A stretch of DNA of 64,000 nt, from NCBI RefSeq assembly GCF_012927245.1, contig NZ_JABBGE010000003.1, positions 310,001 through 374,000 on the forward strand, in the 5' to 3' direction. Position 1 is the first letter of the stretch; every line of letters begins with the position of its first letter. Origin of the DNA: Streptomyces sp. R302 (GTDB taxonomy: Bacteria; Actinomycetota; Actinomycetes; Streptomycetales; Streptomycetaceae). This document shows positions 40,501-51,955 of the stretch, piece after piece. The notes beneath the pieces were generated by a model. It searched no databases, was not told the DNA's origin, and saw nothing but the letters and a program-made list of their open reading frames with translations. Position numbers and translations under genes: made by a program.

Positions 40501-40738
40501 GGGTACAACCGCTATCAGGGCTTCACGGTTCCCTTCAAGAAACGTGGGTTGCGCCACAGTTACGACCGGAACCTTCCAATCCGCTTCCTCGTCGCCCTTA
40601 TTGACGCCGTAACGGGCAAATCGGGCGTGGCTCATTGTGCCCTTGATCATGGGTTTTCAATGAGATGCCCGAATTGCCCTTCGCTTACCACCTCTTCACG
40701 CCGATGGCCAAGCCCTGTTCTTTTCGGATCCCCATTGC

Positions 40739-40752
40739 GTGACGCAGGTCAC
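40739..40752. promoter_or_regulatory. Crp-type binding site GTGACGCAGGTCAC
   Basis: This palindrome fits the Streptomyces Crp consensus GTG-N6-GNCAC on both strands. It lies 239 bp upstream of the NlpC/P60 ATG. Crp is known to control cell-wall hydrolase genes in germinating Streptomyces. Confidence 0.5.
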
Positions 40753-41085
40753 ATCTCCGTCTCGTGAACGCGTGCACACGGAGTCGGGGCGTCCACTTCG
40801 CTCCCGCCGGCCCCTCGGACGGGCGACGCGGCTGCCTCTATCACCCGGATGCGTCCACAGCCAATTTGCTTGTACAGCCCATCTCTTGATAGGGCGCCAC
40901 CCCTCCGACCAGCGATTTCCGGTCCGAATGTCACACCTGGTGATCACCTGGGCGCTTCACGCGACAAGATCACTGCTCATCCGACTTCATGATCCTTCGT
41001 CAGGTGGTAGAGATCACAAATCCGTTAGGGACCCCCGTGTCGCAGATCACAGAGGGGCGGGCTTAAGATACGCGGACGTCGGGCT

Positions 41086-41101
41086 TGTGAACTGCCTCAC
41101 A
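41086..41101. promoter_or_regulatory. Rex-like operator upstream of nuoA
   Basis: TGTGAACTGCCTCACA matches the Rex consensus TGTGAA-N4-TTCACA with one mismatch. It lies 70 bp upstream of the nuoA start and just downstream of a TAAGAT -10-like hexamer. Rex senses NADH/NAD+ and represses respiratory genes in Streptomyces, so control of complex I by it is expected. Confidence 0.65.
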
Positions 41102-41171
41102 TGGGGGCGATCTTTCGCGGGACCCGACGGTGCGGTCCAACGGTCAAGGACGACTGGAAGGAGCGAGGAGC

Positions 41172-41531
41172 GTGAATGCGTACGCGCCCGTCCTCGTGCT
41201 CGGTGCCCTGGGTGCGGGGTTTGCGATCTTCTCCGTGGTCATGGCCACGCTAATCGGGCCAAAGCGGTACAACAGGGCAAAACTTGAGGCGTACGAGTGC
41301 GGCATCGAGCCGACACCCACGCCCGCCGGAGGCGGTCGCTTCCCGATCAAGTACTACCTGACGGCGATGCTCTTCATCGTCTTCGACATCGAGATCGTCT
41401 TCCTCTACCCCTGGGCCGTCACCTTCGACGCCCTGGGGCTTTTCGGGCTCGTGGAGATGCTGCTCTTCGTGCTCACCGTCTTCGTCGCCTACGCCTACGT
41501 GTGGCGGCGCGGCGGCCTGGAATGGGACTGA
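41172..41531 (+). CDS. nuoA: NADH-quinone oxidoreductase subunit A
   Basis: This 119-residue protein has three membrane helices and the conserved loop [12 protein letters not shown] between helices 1 and 2. [25 protein letters not shown] follows. The loop cysteine belongs to the quinone-site region of complex I. GGAGCGAGGAGC precedes the GTG start. It is the first gene of the 14-gene operon, which encodes proton-pumping NADH:menaquinone oxidoreductase. Confidence 0.95.
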   Translation: MNAYAPVLVLGALGAGFAIFSVVMATLIGPKRYNRAKLEAYECGIEPTPTPAGGGRFPIKYYLTAMLFIVFDIEIVFLYPWAVTFDALGLFGLVEMLLFVLTVFVAYAYVWRRGGLEWD

Positions 41532-41548
41532 GGGGCTGAGGAGCACTC

Positions 41549-42103
41549 ATGGGACTCGAAGAGAAGCTGCCCAGCGGTTTCGTGCTGACCACCGTCGAGC
41601 AGGCCGCGGGCTGGGTCCGGAAGTCATCCGTCTTCCCCGCGACCTTCGGCCTCGCCTGCTGCGCCATCGAGATGATGACGACCGGCGCCGGCCGCTACGA
41701 CCTCGCCCGCTTCGGCATGGAGGTCTTCCGCGGCTCCCCGCGCCAGGCCGACCTGATGATCGTCGCCGGCCGGGTCAGCCAGAAGATGGCGCCCGTCCTG
41801 CGGCAGGTGTACGACCAGATGCCCAACCCCAAGTGGGTCATCTCCATGGGCGTCTGCGCCTCGTCGGGCGGCATGTTCAACAACTACGCCATCGTGCAGG
41901 GCGTCGACCACATCGTGCCGGTCGACATCTACCTGCCCGGCTGCCCGCCGCGCCCCGAGATGCTGCTGGACGCGATCCTCAAGCTCCACCAGAAGATCCA
42001 GACGTCCAAGCTCGGCGTGAACGCCGAGGAGGCGGCCCGCGAGGCGGAGGAGGCGGCGCTCAAGGCGCTGCCGACCATCGAGATGAAGGGTCTGCTCCGT
42101 TGA
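41549..42103 (+). CDS. nuoB: NADH-quinone oxidoreductase subunit B
   Basis: This 184-residue protein ligates the N2 4Fe-4S cluster through the tandem Cys37-Cys38 (ACCAIEMM), Cys103 and Cys132 (GCPPRPE). This cluster hands electrons to quinone at the interface with NuoD. A charged Ala/Glu helix extends the C-terminus (from about 158). The stop overlaps the nuoC TTG start. Confidence 0.97.
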   Translation: MGLEEKLPSGFVLTTVEQAAGWVRKSSVFPATFGLACCAIEMMTTGAGRYDLARFGMEVFRGSPRQADLMIVAGRVSQKMAPVLRQVYDQMPNPKWVISMGVCASSGGMFNNYAIVQGVDHIVPVDIYLPGCPPRPEMLLDAILKLHQKIQTSKLGVNAEEAAREAEEAALKALPTIEMKGLLR

Positions 42104-42831
42104 GCGACGAAACCCCGAACCCCGAGAAGGAGCTGTCCGAGCAGAACCTGCCCGGCCAGCGCGGCGAGCACGGGGAGGAGGTACGGCTCCAGCGCGGCAT
42201 GTTCGGCGCGAACAACGGCGGCGACACCTCCGGCTACGGCGGCCTCGTCCGCTCCATCCGCCTCCCCGGCCCGGCCGTCCGGCCCTACGGCGGGTGGTTC
42301 GACGAGGTCGCCGACGAGCTCGAAGGCGCTTTGGAGGAGCAAGGGCTCGTCCCCGAGAACGCCATCGAGAAGACGGTCGTCGACCGCGGCGAGCTCACCT
42401 TCCACATCGAGCGCGAGCACCTGGTCCGCGTGGCCCGCACCCTGCGCGACGACCCGGCACTCCGCTTCGAGCTCTGCACCGGCGTCTCCGGCGTCCACTA
42501 CCCGGGCGACAAGGGCCGCGAGCTGCACGCCGTCTACCACCTGCGCTCGCTCACCCACGGCCGGCTGATCCGCGTGGAGGTCTCGGCCCCGGACGCCGAC
42601 CCGAGGATCCCGTCCCTCACCGCCGTCTACCCGACGAACGACTGGCACGAGCGGGAGACGTACGACTTCTTCGGGATCGTCTTCGAAGGCCACCCGGCCC
42701 TCACCCGGATCATGATGCCGGACGACTGGCAGGGCCACCCGCAGCGCAAGGACTATCCGCTCGGCGGCATCGCCGTCGAGTACAAGGGCGCCCAGATCCC
42801 GGCTCCGGACCAGCGGAGGTCGTACTCGTGA
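42100..42831 (+). CDS. nuoC: NADH-quinone oxidoreductase subunit C
   Basis: The protein has 243 residues. An acidic, disordered N-terminal 60 residues precede the 30-kDa subunit domain. The signature [37 protein letters not shown] lies near residues 185-222. The TTG start overlaps the nuoB stop by 3 bp, so translation is coupled. It forms the hydrophilic arm with NuoD. Confidence 0.96.
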   Translation: MSDETPNPEKELSEQNLPGQRGEHGEEVRLQRGMFGANNGGDTSGYGGLVRSIRLPGPAVRPYGGWFDEVADELEGALEEQGLVPENAIEKTVVDRGELTFHIEREHLVRVARTLRDDPALRFELCTGVSGVHYPGDKGRELHAVYHLRSLTHGRLIRVEVSAPDADPRIPSLTAVYPTNDWHERETYDFFGIVFEGHPALTRIMMPDDWQGHPQRKDYPLGGIAVEYKGAQIPAPDQRRSYS

Positions 42832-44150
42832 ACAGCACCGCATCCAGCCCCCGTGAGACCACCGAGGGGTCCGTCTACACGGTCACCGGCGGCGACTGGG
42901 ACGAGGTCGTCCAGTCCGCGGCCAAGGCCGACGACGAGCGGATCGTCGTCAACATGGGCCCCCAGCACCCGTCCACCCACGGCGTGCTCCGGCTCATCCT
43001 GGAGATCGACGGCGAGACCGTCACCGAGGCCCGCTGCGGCATCGGCTACCTCCACACCGGCATCGAGAAGAACCTCGAATACCGGACCTGGACGCAGGGC
43101 ACCACCTTCGTCACGCGCATGGACTACCTCACCTCGTTCTACAACGAGACGGCGTACTGCCTCGGCGTGGAGAAGCTGCTCGGCATCACCGACGACATCC
43201 CCGACCGGGCCACCGTCCTCCGGGTCCTCCTCATGGAGCTCAACCGGCTCTCCTCGCACCTGGTCGCCATCGCCACCGGCGGCATGGAGCTCGGCGCCAC
43301 CACGATCATGATCTACGGCTTCCGGGACCGCGAGATGATCCTGGACCTGTACGAGCTGATCACCGGCCTGCGCATGAACCACGCGTACATCCGGCCCGGC
43401 GGCCTCGCCCAGGACCTCCCGCCCGGCGCCGTCGACGCCGTGCGCGAGTTCGTGAAGACCATGAAGAAGAACCTGCCGGAGTACGACAAGCTCGCCACCG
43501 GCAACCCCATCTTCAAGGCCCGCATGCAGGACGTCGGCCACCTCGACCTCACCGGCTGCCTGGCCCTCGGCGCCACCGGACCGATCCTCCGGTCGGCGGG
43601 CCTCCCGCACGACCTGCGGAAGACCGACCCGTACTGCGGCTACGAGAACTACGACTTCGAGGTCCCCACCGCCGACAGCTGCGACTCCTACGGCCGCTTC
43701 CTCGTCCGCCTGGAGGAGATGCGCCAGTCGCTGCGGATCGTCGAGCAGTGCCTCGACCGGCTCGAACCCGGACCGGTCATGGTCGGCGACAAGAAGATCG
43801 CCTGGCCCGCCCAGCTCGCCCTCGGCCCCGACGGCCTCGGCAACTCCCTCGACCACATCAAGAAGATCATGGGCACCTCCATGGAGGCCCTGATCCACCA
43901 CTTCAAGCTGGTCACCGAGGGCTTCCGGGTCCCGGCCGGCCAGGCGTACGCGGCCGTCGAGTCCCCCAAGGGCGAACTCGGCGTGCACGTGGTCTCCGAC
44001 GGCGGCACCCGCCCCTTCCGGGTCCACTTCCGCGACCCGTCCTTCACCAACCTCCAGGCCATGGCGGCGATGTGCGAGGGCGGCCAGGTCGCCGACGTCA
44101 TCGTCGCCGTCGCCTCCATCGACCCCGTGATGGGAGGCGTCGACCGATGA
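42828..44150 (+). CDS. nuoD: NADH-quinone oxidoreductase subunit D
   Basis: This 440-residue 49-kDa subunit has [17 protein letters not shown] near residue 42, with the conserved His loop of the quinone cavity, and [15 protein letters not shown] precedes the GTG, whose start overlaps the nuoC stop by 4 bp. The [NiFe]-hydrogenase-like fold is intact over its whole length. Confidence 0.97.
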   Translation: MNSTASSPRETTEGSVYTVTGGDWDEVVQSAAKADDERIVVNMGPQHPSTHGVLRLILEIDGETVTEARCGIGYLHTGIEKNLEYRTWTQGTTFVTRMDYLTSFYNETAYCLGVEKLLGITDDIPDRATVLRVLLMELNRLSSHLVAIATGGMELGATTIMIYGFRDREMILDLYELITGLRMNHAYIRPGGLAQDLPPGAVDAVREFVKTMKKNLPEYDKLATGNPIFKARMQDVGHLDLTGCLALGATGPILRSAGLPHDLRKTDPYCGYENYDFEVPTADSCDSYGRFLVRLEEMRQSLRIVEQCLDRLEPGPVMVGDKKIAWPAQLALGPDGLGNSLDHIKKIMGTSMEALIHHFKLVTEGFRVPAGQAYAAVESPKGELGVHVVSDGGTRPFRVHFRDPSFTNLQAMAAMCEGGQVADVIVAVASIDPVMGGVDR

Positions 44151-44904
44151 CAGAGACCCCGACGAGCGGAAACGTCAGCCTCGGGATGCCCCAGCTCCCC
44201 GCGGTCCCGTACCCGGCGGACGTCCACGCCCGTCTGACGGCGGACGCGAAGGCGATCATCGACCGCTACCCCGGCTCCCGCTCCGCGCTCCTGCCGATGC
44301 TGCACCTCGTGCAGGCGGAGGAGGGCCACGTGACCCGTACCGGCATGCAGTTCTGCGCCGACACGCTCGGCCTGACCACCGCCGAGGTCACCGCCGTCGC
44401 CACCTTCTACACGATGTACCGCCGCAAGCCGTCCGGCGACTACCAGGTCGGCGTCTGCACCAACACCCTCTGCGCGGTCATGGGCGGCGACGCGATCTTC
44501 GAGGAGCTCAAGGAGCACCTCGGCGTCGGCAACGAGGGGACCACCGACGACGGGAAGATCACGCTCGAACACATCGAGTGCAACGCCGCCTGCGACTACG
44601 CCCCCGTCGTGATGGTCAACTGGGAGTTCTTCGACAACCAGACCCCCGAGTCGGCCAAGAAGATGGTCGACGACCTCCGCGCGGGCCGCACCGTCGAACC
44701 CACCCGCGGCGCCCCCCTGTGCACCTTCAAGGAGACCGCCCGCATCCTCGCCGGCTTCCCCGACGAGCGCCCCGGCGCCGTCGAGGCCACCGGCGGCGCG
44801 GGCCCCGCCTCCCTCGTCGGCCTCCGACTGGCCAAGGGCGAGACCCCGCAGCAGACCAGGATCGTCCACCCGCGCGGCGAAGCAGCCGGTCAGGAGGGAG
44901 CGTG

Positions 44905-44905
<1 letters not shown>
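44147..44905 (+). CDS. nuoE: NADH-quinone oxidoreductase subunit E
   Basis: This thioredoxin-like subunit of 252 residues binds the N1a 2Fe-2S cluster through Cys104, Cys109, Cys145 and Cys149. It is about 85 residues longer than E. coli NuoE because of a Pro/Ala-rich C-terminal tail. Such tails are frequent in actinomycete homologues. ATGA overlap with nuoD. Confidence 0.96.
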
Positions 44906-46250
<1,345 letters not shown>

Positions 46251-46254
<4 letters not shown>

Positions 46255-48746
46255 CCGTCACCGCGTCCACCCCGGCGGGGGGCGGCTCCCCGGCCGTACC
46301 ACCGGAGGACCTCGTCACGCTGACCATCGACGGCGCCGAGATCTCCGTCCCCAAGGGGACCCTGGTCATCCGCGCCGCCGAGCAGCTCGGCATCGAGATC
46401 CCCCGCTTCTGCGACCACCCCCTCCTCGACCCCGCCGGCGCCTGCCGCCAGTGCATCGTCGAGGTCGAGGGCCAGCGCAAGCCGATGGCCTCCTGCACCA
46501 TCACCTGCACCGACGGCATGGTCGTCAGGTCGCAGCTGACCTCCCCGGTCGCCGAGAAGGCCCAGCACGGCGTGATGGAGCTGCTGCTCATCAACCACCC
46601 GCTGGACTGCCCGGTCTGCGACAAGGGCGGCGAGTGCCCGCTCCAGAACCAGGCCATGTCCCACGGACAGGCCGACTCCCGCTTCGAGGGCGTCAAGCGG
46701 ACCTACGAGAAGCCGGTCCCGATCTCCACCCAGGTGCTGCTCGACCGCGAGCGGTGCGTGCTCTGCGCCCGCTGCACCCGCTTCTCCAACCAGGTCGCCG
46801 GCGACCCGATGATCGAACTCGTCGAGCGCGGCGCCCTCCAGCAGGTCGGCACCGGCGAGGGCGACCCCTTCGAGTCGTACTTCTCCGGCAACACCATCCA
46901 GATCTGCCCGGTCGGCGCGCTCACCTCGGCCGCGTACCGCTTCCGCTCCCGCCCCTTCGACCTGGTCTCCTCGCCGTCGGTGTGCGAGCACTGCGCCGGC
47001 GGCTGCGCCACCCGCACCGACCACCGGCGCGGCAAGGTCATGCGCCGCCTCGCGCAGGACGACCCCGAGGTCAACGAGGAGTGGATCTGCGACAAGGGGC
47101 GGTTCGGCTTCCGGTACGCGCAGCAGCGCGACCGGCTGACCACGCCCCTCGTGCGGGGCGCCGACGGCGTCCTCGCACCGGCCTCCTGGCCCGAGGCCCT
47201 GGAGGCCGCCGCCCGCGGTCTCGTCCGCGGCCGCACCGGCGTCCTCGCCGGCGGCCGGCTCACCGTCGAGGACGCCTACGCCTACGCCAAGTTCGCCCGC
47301 GTCGCCCTCGACACCAACGACGTCGACTTCCGGGCCCGGACGCACTCCGGCGAGGAGGCCGACTTCCTCGCCTCGCACGTCGCCGGCCGCGGACGGGACC
47401 TGGACGGTACGGGGCTCACCTACACGACCCTCGAAGCCGCGCCGACGGTGCTGCTCGTCGGCCTGGAGTCCGAGGAGGAGGCCCCCGGCGTCTTCCTGCG
47501 GCTCCGCAAGGCCTGGCGCAAGCACGGACAGAAGACGTTCGCGGTCGCCACCCACGCCACCCGCGGCCTGGAGAAGGCCGGCGGCACCCTGCTGCCCGCC
47601 GCCCCCGGCACCGAGACCGAGTGGCTCGACGCCCTCACCTCCCGCGTCGGCCTCGACCCCACCGGCCTGGCCGCCGCCGAGGCCCTCCGCGAGGAGGGCG
47701 CCGTCCTCGCCGTCGGCGAGCGGCTCGCCGGAGTGCCCGGCGCGCTCACCGCCGCCCTGCGGGCCTCCGCCGCCACCGGCGCGACGCTCGTGTGGATCCC
47801 GCGCCGGGCCGGAGAGCGCGGCGCCGTCGAGGCCGGGGCGCTGCCGAGCCTGCTGCCCGGCGGCCGGCCCGCGACCGACCCACGCGCGCGTGAGGAGGTC
47901 GCCGCCGCCTGGGGCGTCCGCGAACTCCCACACGGCTACGGCCGCGACACCGGCCAGATCGTGGAGGCGGCCGCCACCGGCGAACTCGCCGCACTCCTCG
48001 TCGGCGGCGTCGACGTCGACGACCTGCCCGACCCGGCACGCGCGCGTGAGGCCCTCGACGCGGCCTTCGTCGTCTCCCTCGAACTGCGCCCCGGAGCCGT
48101 CACCGAGCGCGCCGACGTCGTCCTGCCGGTCGCCGCGGTCGCCGAGAAGTCCGGCACCTTCCTCAACTGGGAGGGCAGGGCGCGGATGTTCGAGGCCGCG
48201 CTCAAGCCGGAGCAGATGACCCGCCCGCTCGCCCCCAGCGACGCGCGCGTGCTCCACATGCTCGCCGACGCCATGGACGCCCACCTCGCCCTGCCCGACC
48301 TGAAGGCGGCCCGGCGTGAGCTGGACCGGCTCGGCCGCGGCACCGGGGACCGGGCCTCCGAGCCCACCGCCCACGCCGTCCCGGCCCCCCGGCCCGGCGA
48401 CGGCGAGGCCGTCCTCGCCGGCCACCGGCTGCTCCTCGACCTCGGCCGCCTCCAGGAGGGCGACACCGCCCTGGCCGGCACCCGCCACGCGGCGGTCGCC
48501 CGGCTCTCCGCCGACACCGCCGCCGACACCGGCGTCAAGGACGGCGACCTCCTCGAAGTCACCGGCCCCGCGGGCTCCGTCGCCTTCCCCCTCCAGGTCA
48601 CCGAGATGCCCGACCGCGTCGTCTGGCTCCCGCTGAACTCCGCCGGCCGCGGCGTCCTCGCCGACACCGGCGCCCACCCCGGCGACCTCGTCCGCATCGG
48701 CCCGGCCACCGCGAAGGCCGGCCACGGCGAGGAGGCCGGCGCATGA
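46251..48746 (+). CDS. nuoG: NADH-quinone oxidoreductase subunit G
   Basis: The protein has 831 residues. The N-terminal 2Fe-2S ferredoxin domain has [15 protein letters not shown]. Next come [21 protein letters not shown] and CPVGAL for the N4 and N5 clusters. CEHCAGGC with a later CDKGRF gives the extra N7 cluster seen in E. coli and other bacteria. A molybdopterin-oxidoreductase-like body follows. It overlaps nuoF by ATGA and ends in ATGA with a 44-codon mini-ORF. Confidence 0.96.
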
Positions 48747-48877
48747 CCACCACCCCGGTCCGGCCGGGCGAAGCCCTGGCCGCCGCGGGCCCGGGGCCCG
48801 CCGGGCCCCAGCCCCGCATCCCCCTCGTCCGGCCGGGCGCAGCCCGGACCGCAGCCGCTCCGGAGGTGCGCGCATGA
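48743..48877 (+). CDS. Mini-ORF (44 aa) bridging nuoG and nuoH
   Basis: It starts at ATG overlapping the nuoG stop and ends with a TGA overlapping the nuoH ATG, both as ATGA. The encoded peptide is Pro/Ala/Gly-rich, with two VRPG-A-like halves and no hydrophobic segment. The nuoH ribosome-binding site CGGAGG lies within it. It is better explained as a translational-coupling relay than as a functional peptide, but a product is possible. Confidence 0.45.
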   Translation: MTTTPVRPGEALAAAGPGPAGPQPRIPLVRPGAARTAAAPEVRA

Positions 48878-50262
48878 CCGCCCTCGCTTCACTCGCGGAC
48901 GTCCAGCCCAGCGTCCTCGCAGCCGAGGACCTGTCCATGTTCGGGACGGACCCCTGGTGGCTCGTCGCGATCAAGGCCGTCTTCTGCTTCGCGTTCCTGA
49001 TGGTGACCGTGCTCTTCTCCATCGTGTGGGAGCGCAAGGTCGTCGCCTGGATGCAGCTGCGCATCGGCCCCAACCGGCACGGCCCCTGGGGCCTCCTCCA
49101 GTCCCTCGCGGACGGCATCAAGCTGATGCTGAAGGAGGACGTGATCGTCAAGCGGGCCGACAAGGTCGTCTACGTCCTGGCCCCGATCGTCGCCGCCATC
49201 CCCGCCTTCATGGCGATCGCCGTGATCCCCTTCGGGCCGGCCGGCAACGAGGTGTCGATCTTCGGCCAGCGCACCACGATGCAGCTCACCGACCTGCCGA
49301 TCGCGATGCTGTACATCCTCGCGGTCGCCTCCGTCGGCATCTACGGCATCGTCCTCGCCGGCTGGTCGTCGGGATCGACGTACCCGCTCCTCGGCGGTCT
49401 GCGCGCCACCGCGCAGATGATCTCGTACGAGATCGCCATGGGCGCCGCGTTCGCCTCCGTCTTCCTCTACTCGGGCTCCATGTCGACCTCGGCGATCGTC
49501 GAGGCCCAGCAGGACCGCTGGTTCATCGTCCTGCTGCCCGTCTCCTTCCTCATCTACGTCGTGACGATGGTCGGCGAGACGAACCGCGCCCCCTTCGACA
49601 TGCCGGAGTCCGAGGGCGACCTCGTCGGCGGCTTCAACACCGAGTACTCCTCCATCAAGTTCGCGATGTTCATGCTCGCCGAGTACGTGAACATGGTGAC
49701 GGTCTCCGCCGTGTCGGTGACGCTCTTCCTGGGCGGCTGGCGGGCCCCGTACCCGGTCTCCGCCTTCTGGGAGGGCGCCAACCACGGCTGGTGGCCCCTG
49801 CTGTGGTTCGTCCTCAAGGTGCAGCTGCTGCTCTTCTTCTTCATCTGGCTCCGCGGCACCCTGCCCCGCGTCCGCTACGACCAGCTGATGAAGCTCGGCT
49901 GGAAGGTGCTCATCCCGGTCTCCGTGGTCTGGCTGATGCTGGTCGCCACCGTCCGGGCGCTGCGCAACGAGAACATCGCCTTCACCAACATCGTGCTGTA
50001 CGTGGCCGGTGCCGTCCTCGTGGTGCTGCTGCTCTCCTTCGTCGCCGACCTCTTCCGCGACCGGAAGAAGGAGGAGACGGCGGGCGCGGCCGAACCGGCG
50101 GCCTTCGACCCGATGGCCGGCGGATTCCCCGTACCGCCCAAGCCCGGACAGTCCCTGCCGCCCGTGCCCCGGCGCAGGCCCCGACACCAGCGGGACCTCG
50201 TTGTCAGTGGTGGCCCCGATACTGCTACCGAGAGTGACGAAAGGGGGACGGATCGTGTCTGA
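48874..50262 (+). CDS. nuoH: NADH-quinone oxidoreductase subunit H
   Basis: The 462-residue protein has eight predicted membrane helices and the quinone-site motifs [21 protein letters not shown] and [25 protein letters not shown] proline- and charge-rich C-terminal tail of about 75 residues after the last helix (from about 385) is longer than in E. coli. It overlaps nuoI by 8 bp. Confidence 0.96.
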   Translation: MTALASLADVQPSVLAAEDLSMFGTDPWWLVAIKAVFCFAFLMVTVLFSIVWERKVVAWMQLRIGPNRHGPWGLLQSLADGIKLMLKEDVIVKRADKVVYVLAPIVAAIPAFMAIAVIPFGPAGNEVSIFGQRTTMQLTDLPIAMLYILAVASVGIYGIVLAGWSSGSTYPLLGGLRATAQMISYEIAMGAAFASVFLYSGSMSTSAIVEAQQDRWFIVLLPVSFLIYVVTMVGETNRAPFDMPESEGDLVGGFNTEYSSIKFAMFMLAEYVNMVTVSAVSVTLFLGGWRAPYPVSAFWEGANHGWWPLLWFVLKVQLLLFFFIWLRGTLPRVRYDQLMKLGWKVLIPVSVVWLMLVATVRALRNENIAFTNIVLYVAGAVLVVLLLSFVADLFRDRKKEETAGAAEPAAFDPMAGGFPVPPKPGQSLPPVPRRRPRHQRDLVVSGGPDTATESDERGTDRV

Positions 50263-50833
50263 CTTCCAGAATCCGGTGGCCGGCTTCGGCGTGACCTTCA
50301 AGGCCATGTTCAAGAAGCGGCTGACCGAGCAGTACCCCGAGCAGAAGAAGACGACGGCACCCCGCTTCCACGGCCGGCACCAGCTCAACCGCCACCCGGA
50401 CGGCCTGGAGAAGTGCGTCGGCTGCGAGCTGTGCGCCTGGGCCTGCCCCGCCGACGCCATCTACGTGGAGGGCGCGGACAACACGGACGAGGAGCGCTAC
50501 TCGCCCGGCGAGCGGTACGGCCGCGTCTACCAGATCAACTACGCCCGCTGCATCCTGTGCGGGCTGTGCATCGAGGCGTGCCCCACGCGCGCGCTGACGA
50601 TGACGAACGAGTTCGAACTGGCCGACTCCTCCCGCGAGAGCCTGATCTACACCAAGGAGCAGCTCCTCGCGGGCCTCGACGAGCAGATGGTCGACACCCC
50701 GCACGCGATCTTCCCCGGCATGACCGAGCAGGACTACTACCGGGGCCTGGTCACCGAGGCCGCGCCCGGGACCGAGCGCCAGGTCGCCGTCTCCCAGGGC
50801 GAGAAGCCCGAGCCGGAAGGGGCGGGAGCATGA
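50255..50833 (+). CDS. nuoI: NADH-quinone oxidoreductase subunit I
   Basis: This 192-residue protein has two 4Fe-4S ferredoxin motifs, [12 protein letters not shown] and [12 protein letters not shown], forming N6a and N6b. They bridge NuoG clusters to N2. The GTG start lies inside the nuoH 3' end, with GGGGGACG upstream. Confidence 0.96.
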   Translation: MSDFQNPVAGFGVTFKAMFKKRLTEQYPEQKKTTAPRFHGRHQLNRHPDGLEKCVGCELCAWACPADAIYVEGADNTDEERYSPGERYGRVYQINYARCILCGLCIEACPTRALTMTNEFELADSSRESLIYTKEQLLAGLDEQMVDTPHAIFPGMTEQDYYRGLVTEAAPGTERQVAVSQGEKPEPEGAGA

Positions 50834-51648
50834 GCGCGCTCGCCGCCTACGCCACCTCCTCGGGCGAGGCCTTCCAGTTCTGGGTGCTCGGCACCGTCGC
50901 CGTCGTCGGCGCGCTGTGCACCATCCTCATGAAGAAGGCCGTGCACAGCGCCCTGTGCCTGGCCGGCACGATGATCGTCCTCGCGGTCTTCTACCTGGCC
51001 AACGGCGCGTACTTCCTCGGCATCGTGCAGATCGTCGTCTACACCGGCGCGATCATGATGCTCTTCCTCTTCGTCGTCATGCTGGTCGGCGTCACGGCCG
51101 CGGACTCGCTGAAGGAGACCATCAAGGGCCAGCGCTGGTGGGCCGCCGCCTGCGGCCTCGGCTTCGGCGTCCTGCTCTTCGCCGGGATCGGGAACGCGGC
51201 ACTGACCGAGTTCACCGGCCTCGGCGCTGCCAACGCGGCGCACGGGGGGAACGTGGAGGGCCTCGCCGCCCTCATCTTCACCAAGTACGTCTTCGCCTTC
51301 GAGATCACCGGCGCCCTGCTGATCACCGCCTCCGTCGGCGCGATGCTCCTCACCCACCGGGAGCGCACCGAGCGGGCCAGGACCCAGCGCGAGCTGGCCG
51401 AGCAGCGCGTGCGCGAGGGCAAGCACCTGCCGCCCCTGCCCGCCCCCGGCGTCTACGCCCGGCACAACGCGGTGGACATCGCGGGCCTGCTGCCCGACGG
51501 CACCCCGTCCGAGCTCACCGTCATCTCGACCCTGCGCGAGCGGGGCCAGGTGCGGGACGTGTCGACGGAGGCGCTCGCCGACCTCAAGGCCCTGGAGCAG
51601 CGCTCCTCGGAGCGACTGGGACGCGACGGAGAGGAGGCCAATCGGTGA
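50830..51648 (+). CDS. nuoJ: NADH-quinone oxidoreductase subunit J
   Basis: The protein has 272 residues. Five membrane helices cover about 15-170, with the conserved [21 protein letters not shown] helix. A cytoplasmic tail of about 100 charged residues follows, longer than in most bacterial NuoJ. ATGA-type overlap with nuoI. Confidence 0.95.
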   Translation: MSALAAYATSSGEAFQFWVLGTVAVVGALCTILMKKAVHSALCLAGTMIVLAVFYLANGAYFLGIVQIVVYTGAIMMLFLFVVMLVGVTAADSLKETIKGQRWWAAACGLGFGVLLFAGIGNAALTEFTGLGAANAAHGGNVEGLAALIFTKYVFAFEITGALLITASVGAMLLTHRERTERARTQRELAEQRVREGKHLPPLPAPGVYARHNAVDIAGLLPDGTPSELTVISTLRERGQVRDVSTEALADLKALEQRSSERLGRDGEEANR

Positions 51649-51944
51649 ACCCCGTCAACTACCTGTATCTCGCCGCCCTGTTGTTCACCATCGGTGCGGT
51701 CGGGGTGCTGATCCGGCGGAACGCGATCGTGGTCTTCATGTGCGTGGAGCTGATGCTCAACGCCTGCAACCTCGCGTTCGTCACCTTCTCCCGCATGCAC
51801 GGCAACCTCGACGGCCAGATCATCGCCTTCTTCACGATGGTCGTGGCCGCCGCGGAGGTCGTCGTCGGGCTCGCGATCATCGTGTCCGTCTTCCGATCCC
51901 GCCATTCGGCCTCGGTCGACGACGCCAGCCTGATGAAGCTGTGA
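51645..51944 (+). CDS. nuoK: NADH-quinone oxidoreductase subunit K
   Basis: This 99-residue protein has three membrane helices. The glutamate in [12 protein letters not shown] and that in [12 protein letters not shown] are the conserved proton-path acids. The GTG overlaps the nuoJ stop. Confidence 0.97.
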   Translation: MNPVNYLYLAALLFTIGAVGVLIRRNAIVVFMCVELMLNACNLAFVTFSRMHGNLDGQIIAFFTMVVAAAEVVVGLAIIVSVFRSRHSASVDDASLMKL

Positions 51945-51955
51945 GGGGCTGAACC

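Larger units (their letters stand above)
40501..41171. other. 671-bp divergent region between the endopeptidase gene and nuoA
   Basis: This region is less GC-rich than its surroundings. It holds the long leader of the endopeptidase gene, a Crp-type site (40739-40752), the 10-bp palindrome GGTGATCACC (40939-40948), a TAAGAT hexamer (41064-41069) that may be the nuo -10, and a Rex-like operator (41086-41101). No ydaO-type riboswitch features were found. Confidence 0.7.

Noticed and set aside
40501..40740. ydaO-type cyclic-di-AMP riboswitch upstream of the NlpC/P60 gene
   Set aside because: Such switches precede many wall-hydrolase genes in Streptomyces, but the conserved motif blocks could not be found in the leader.
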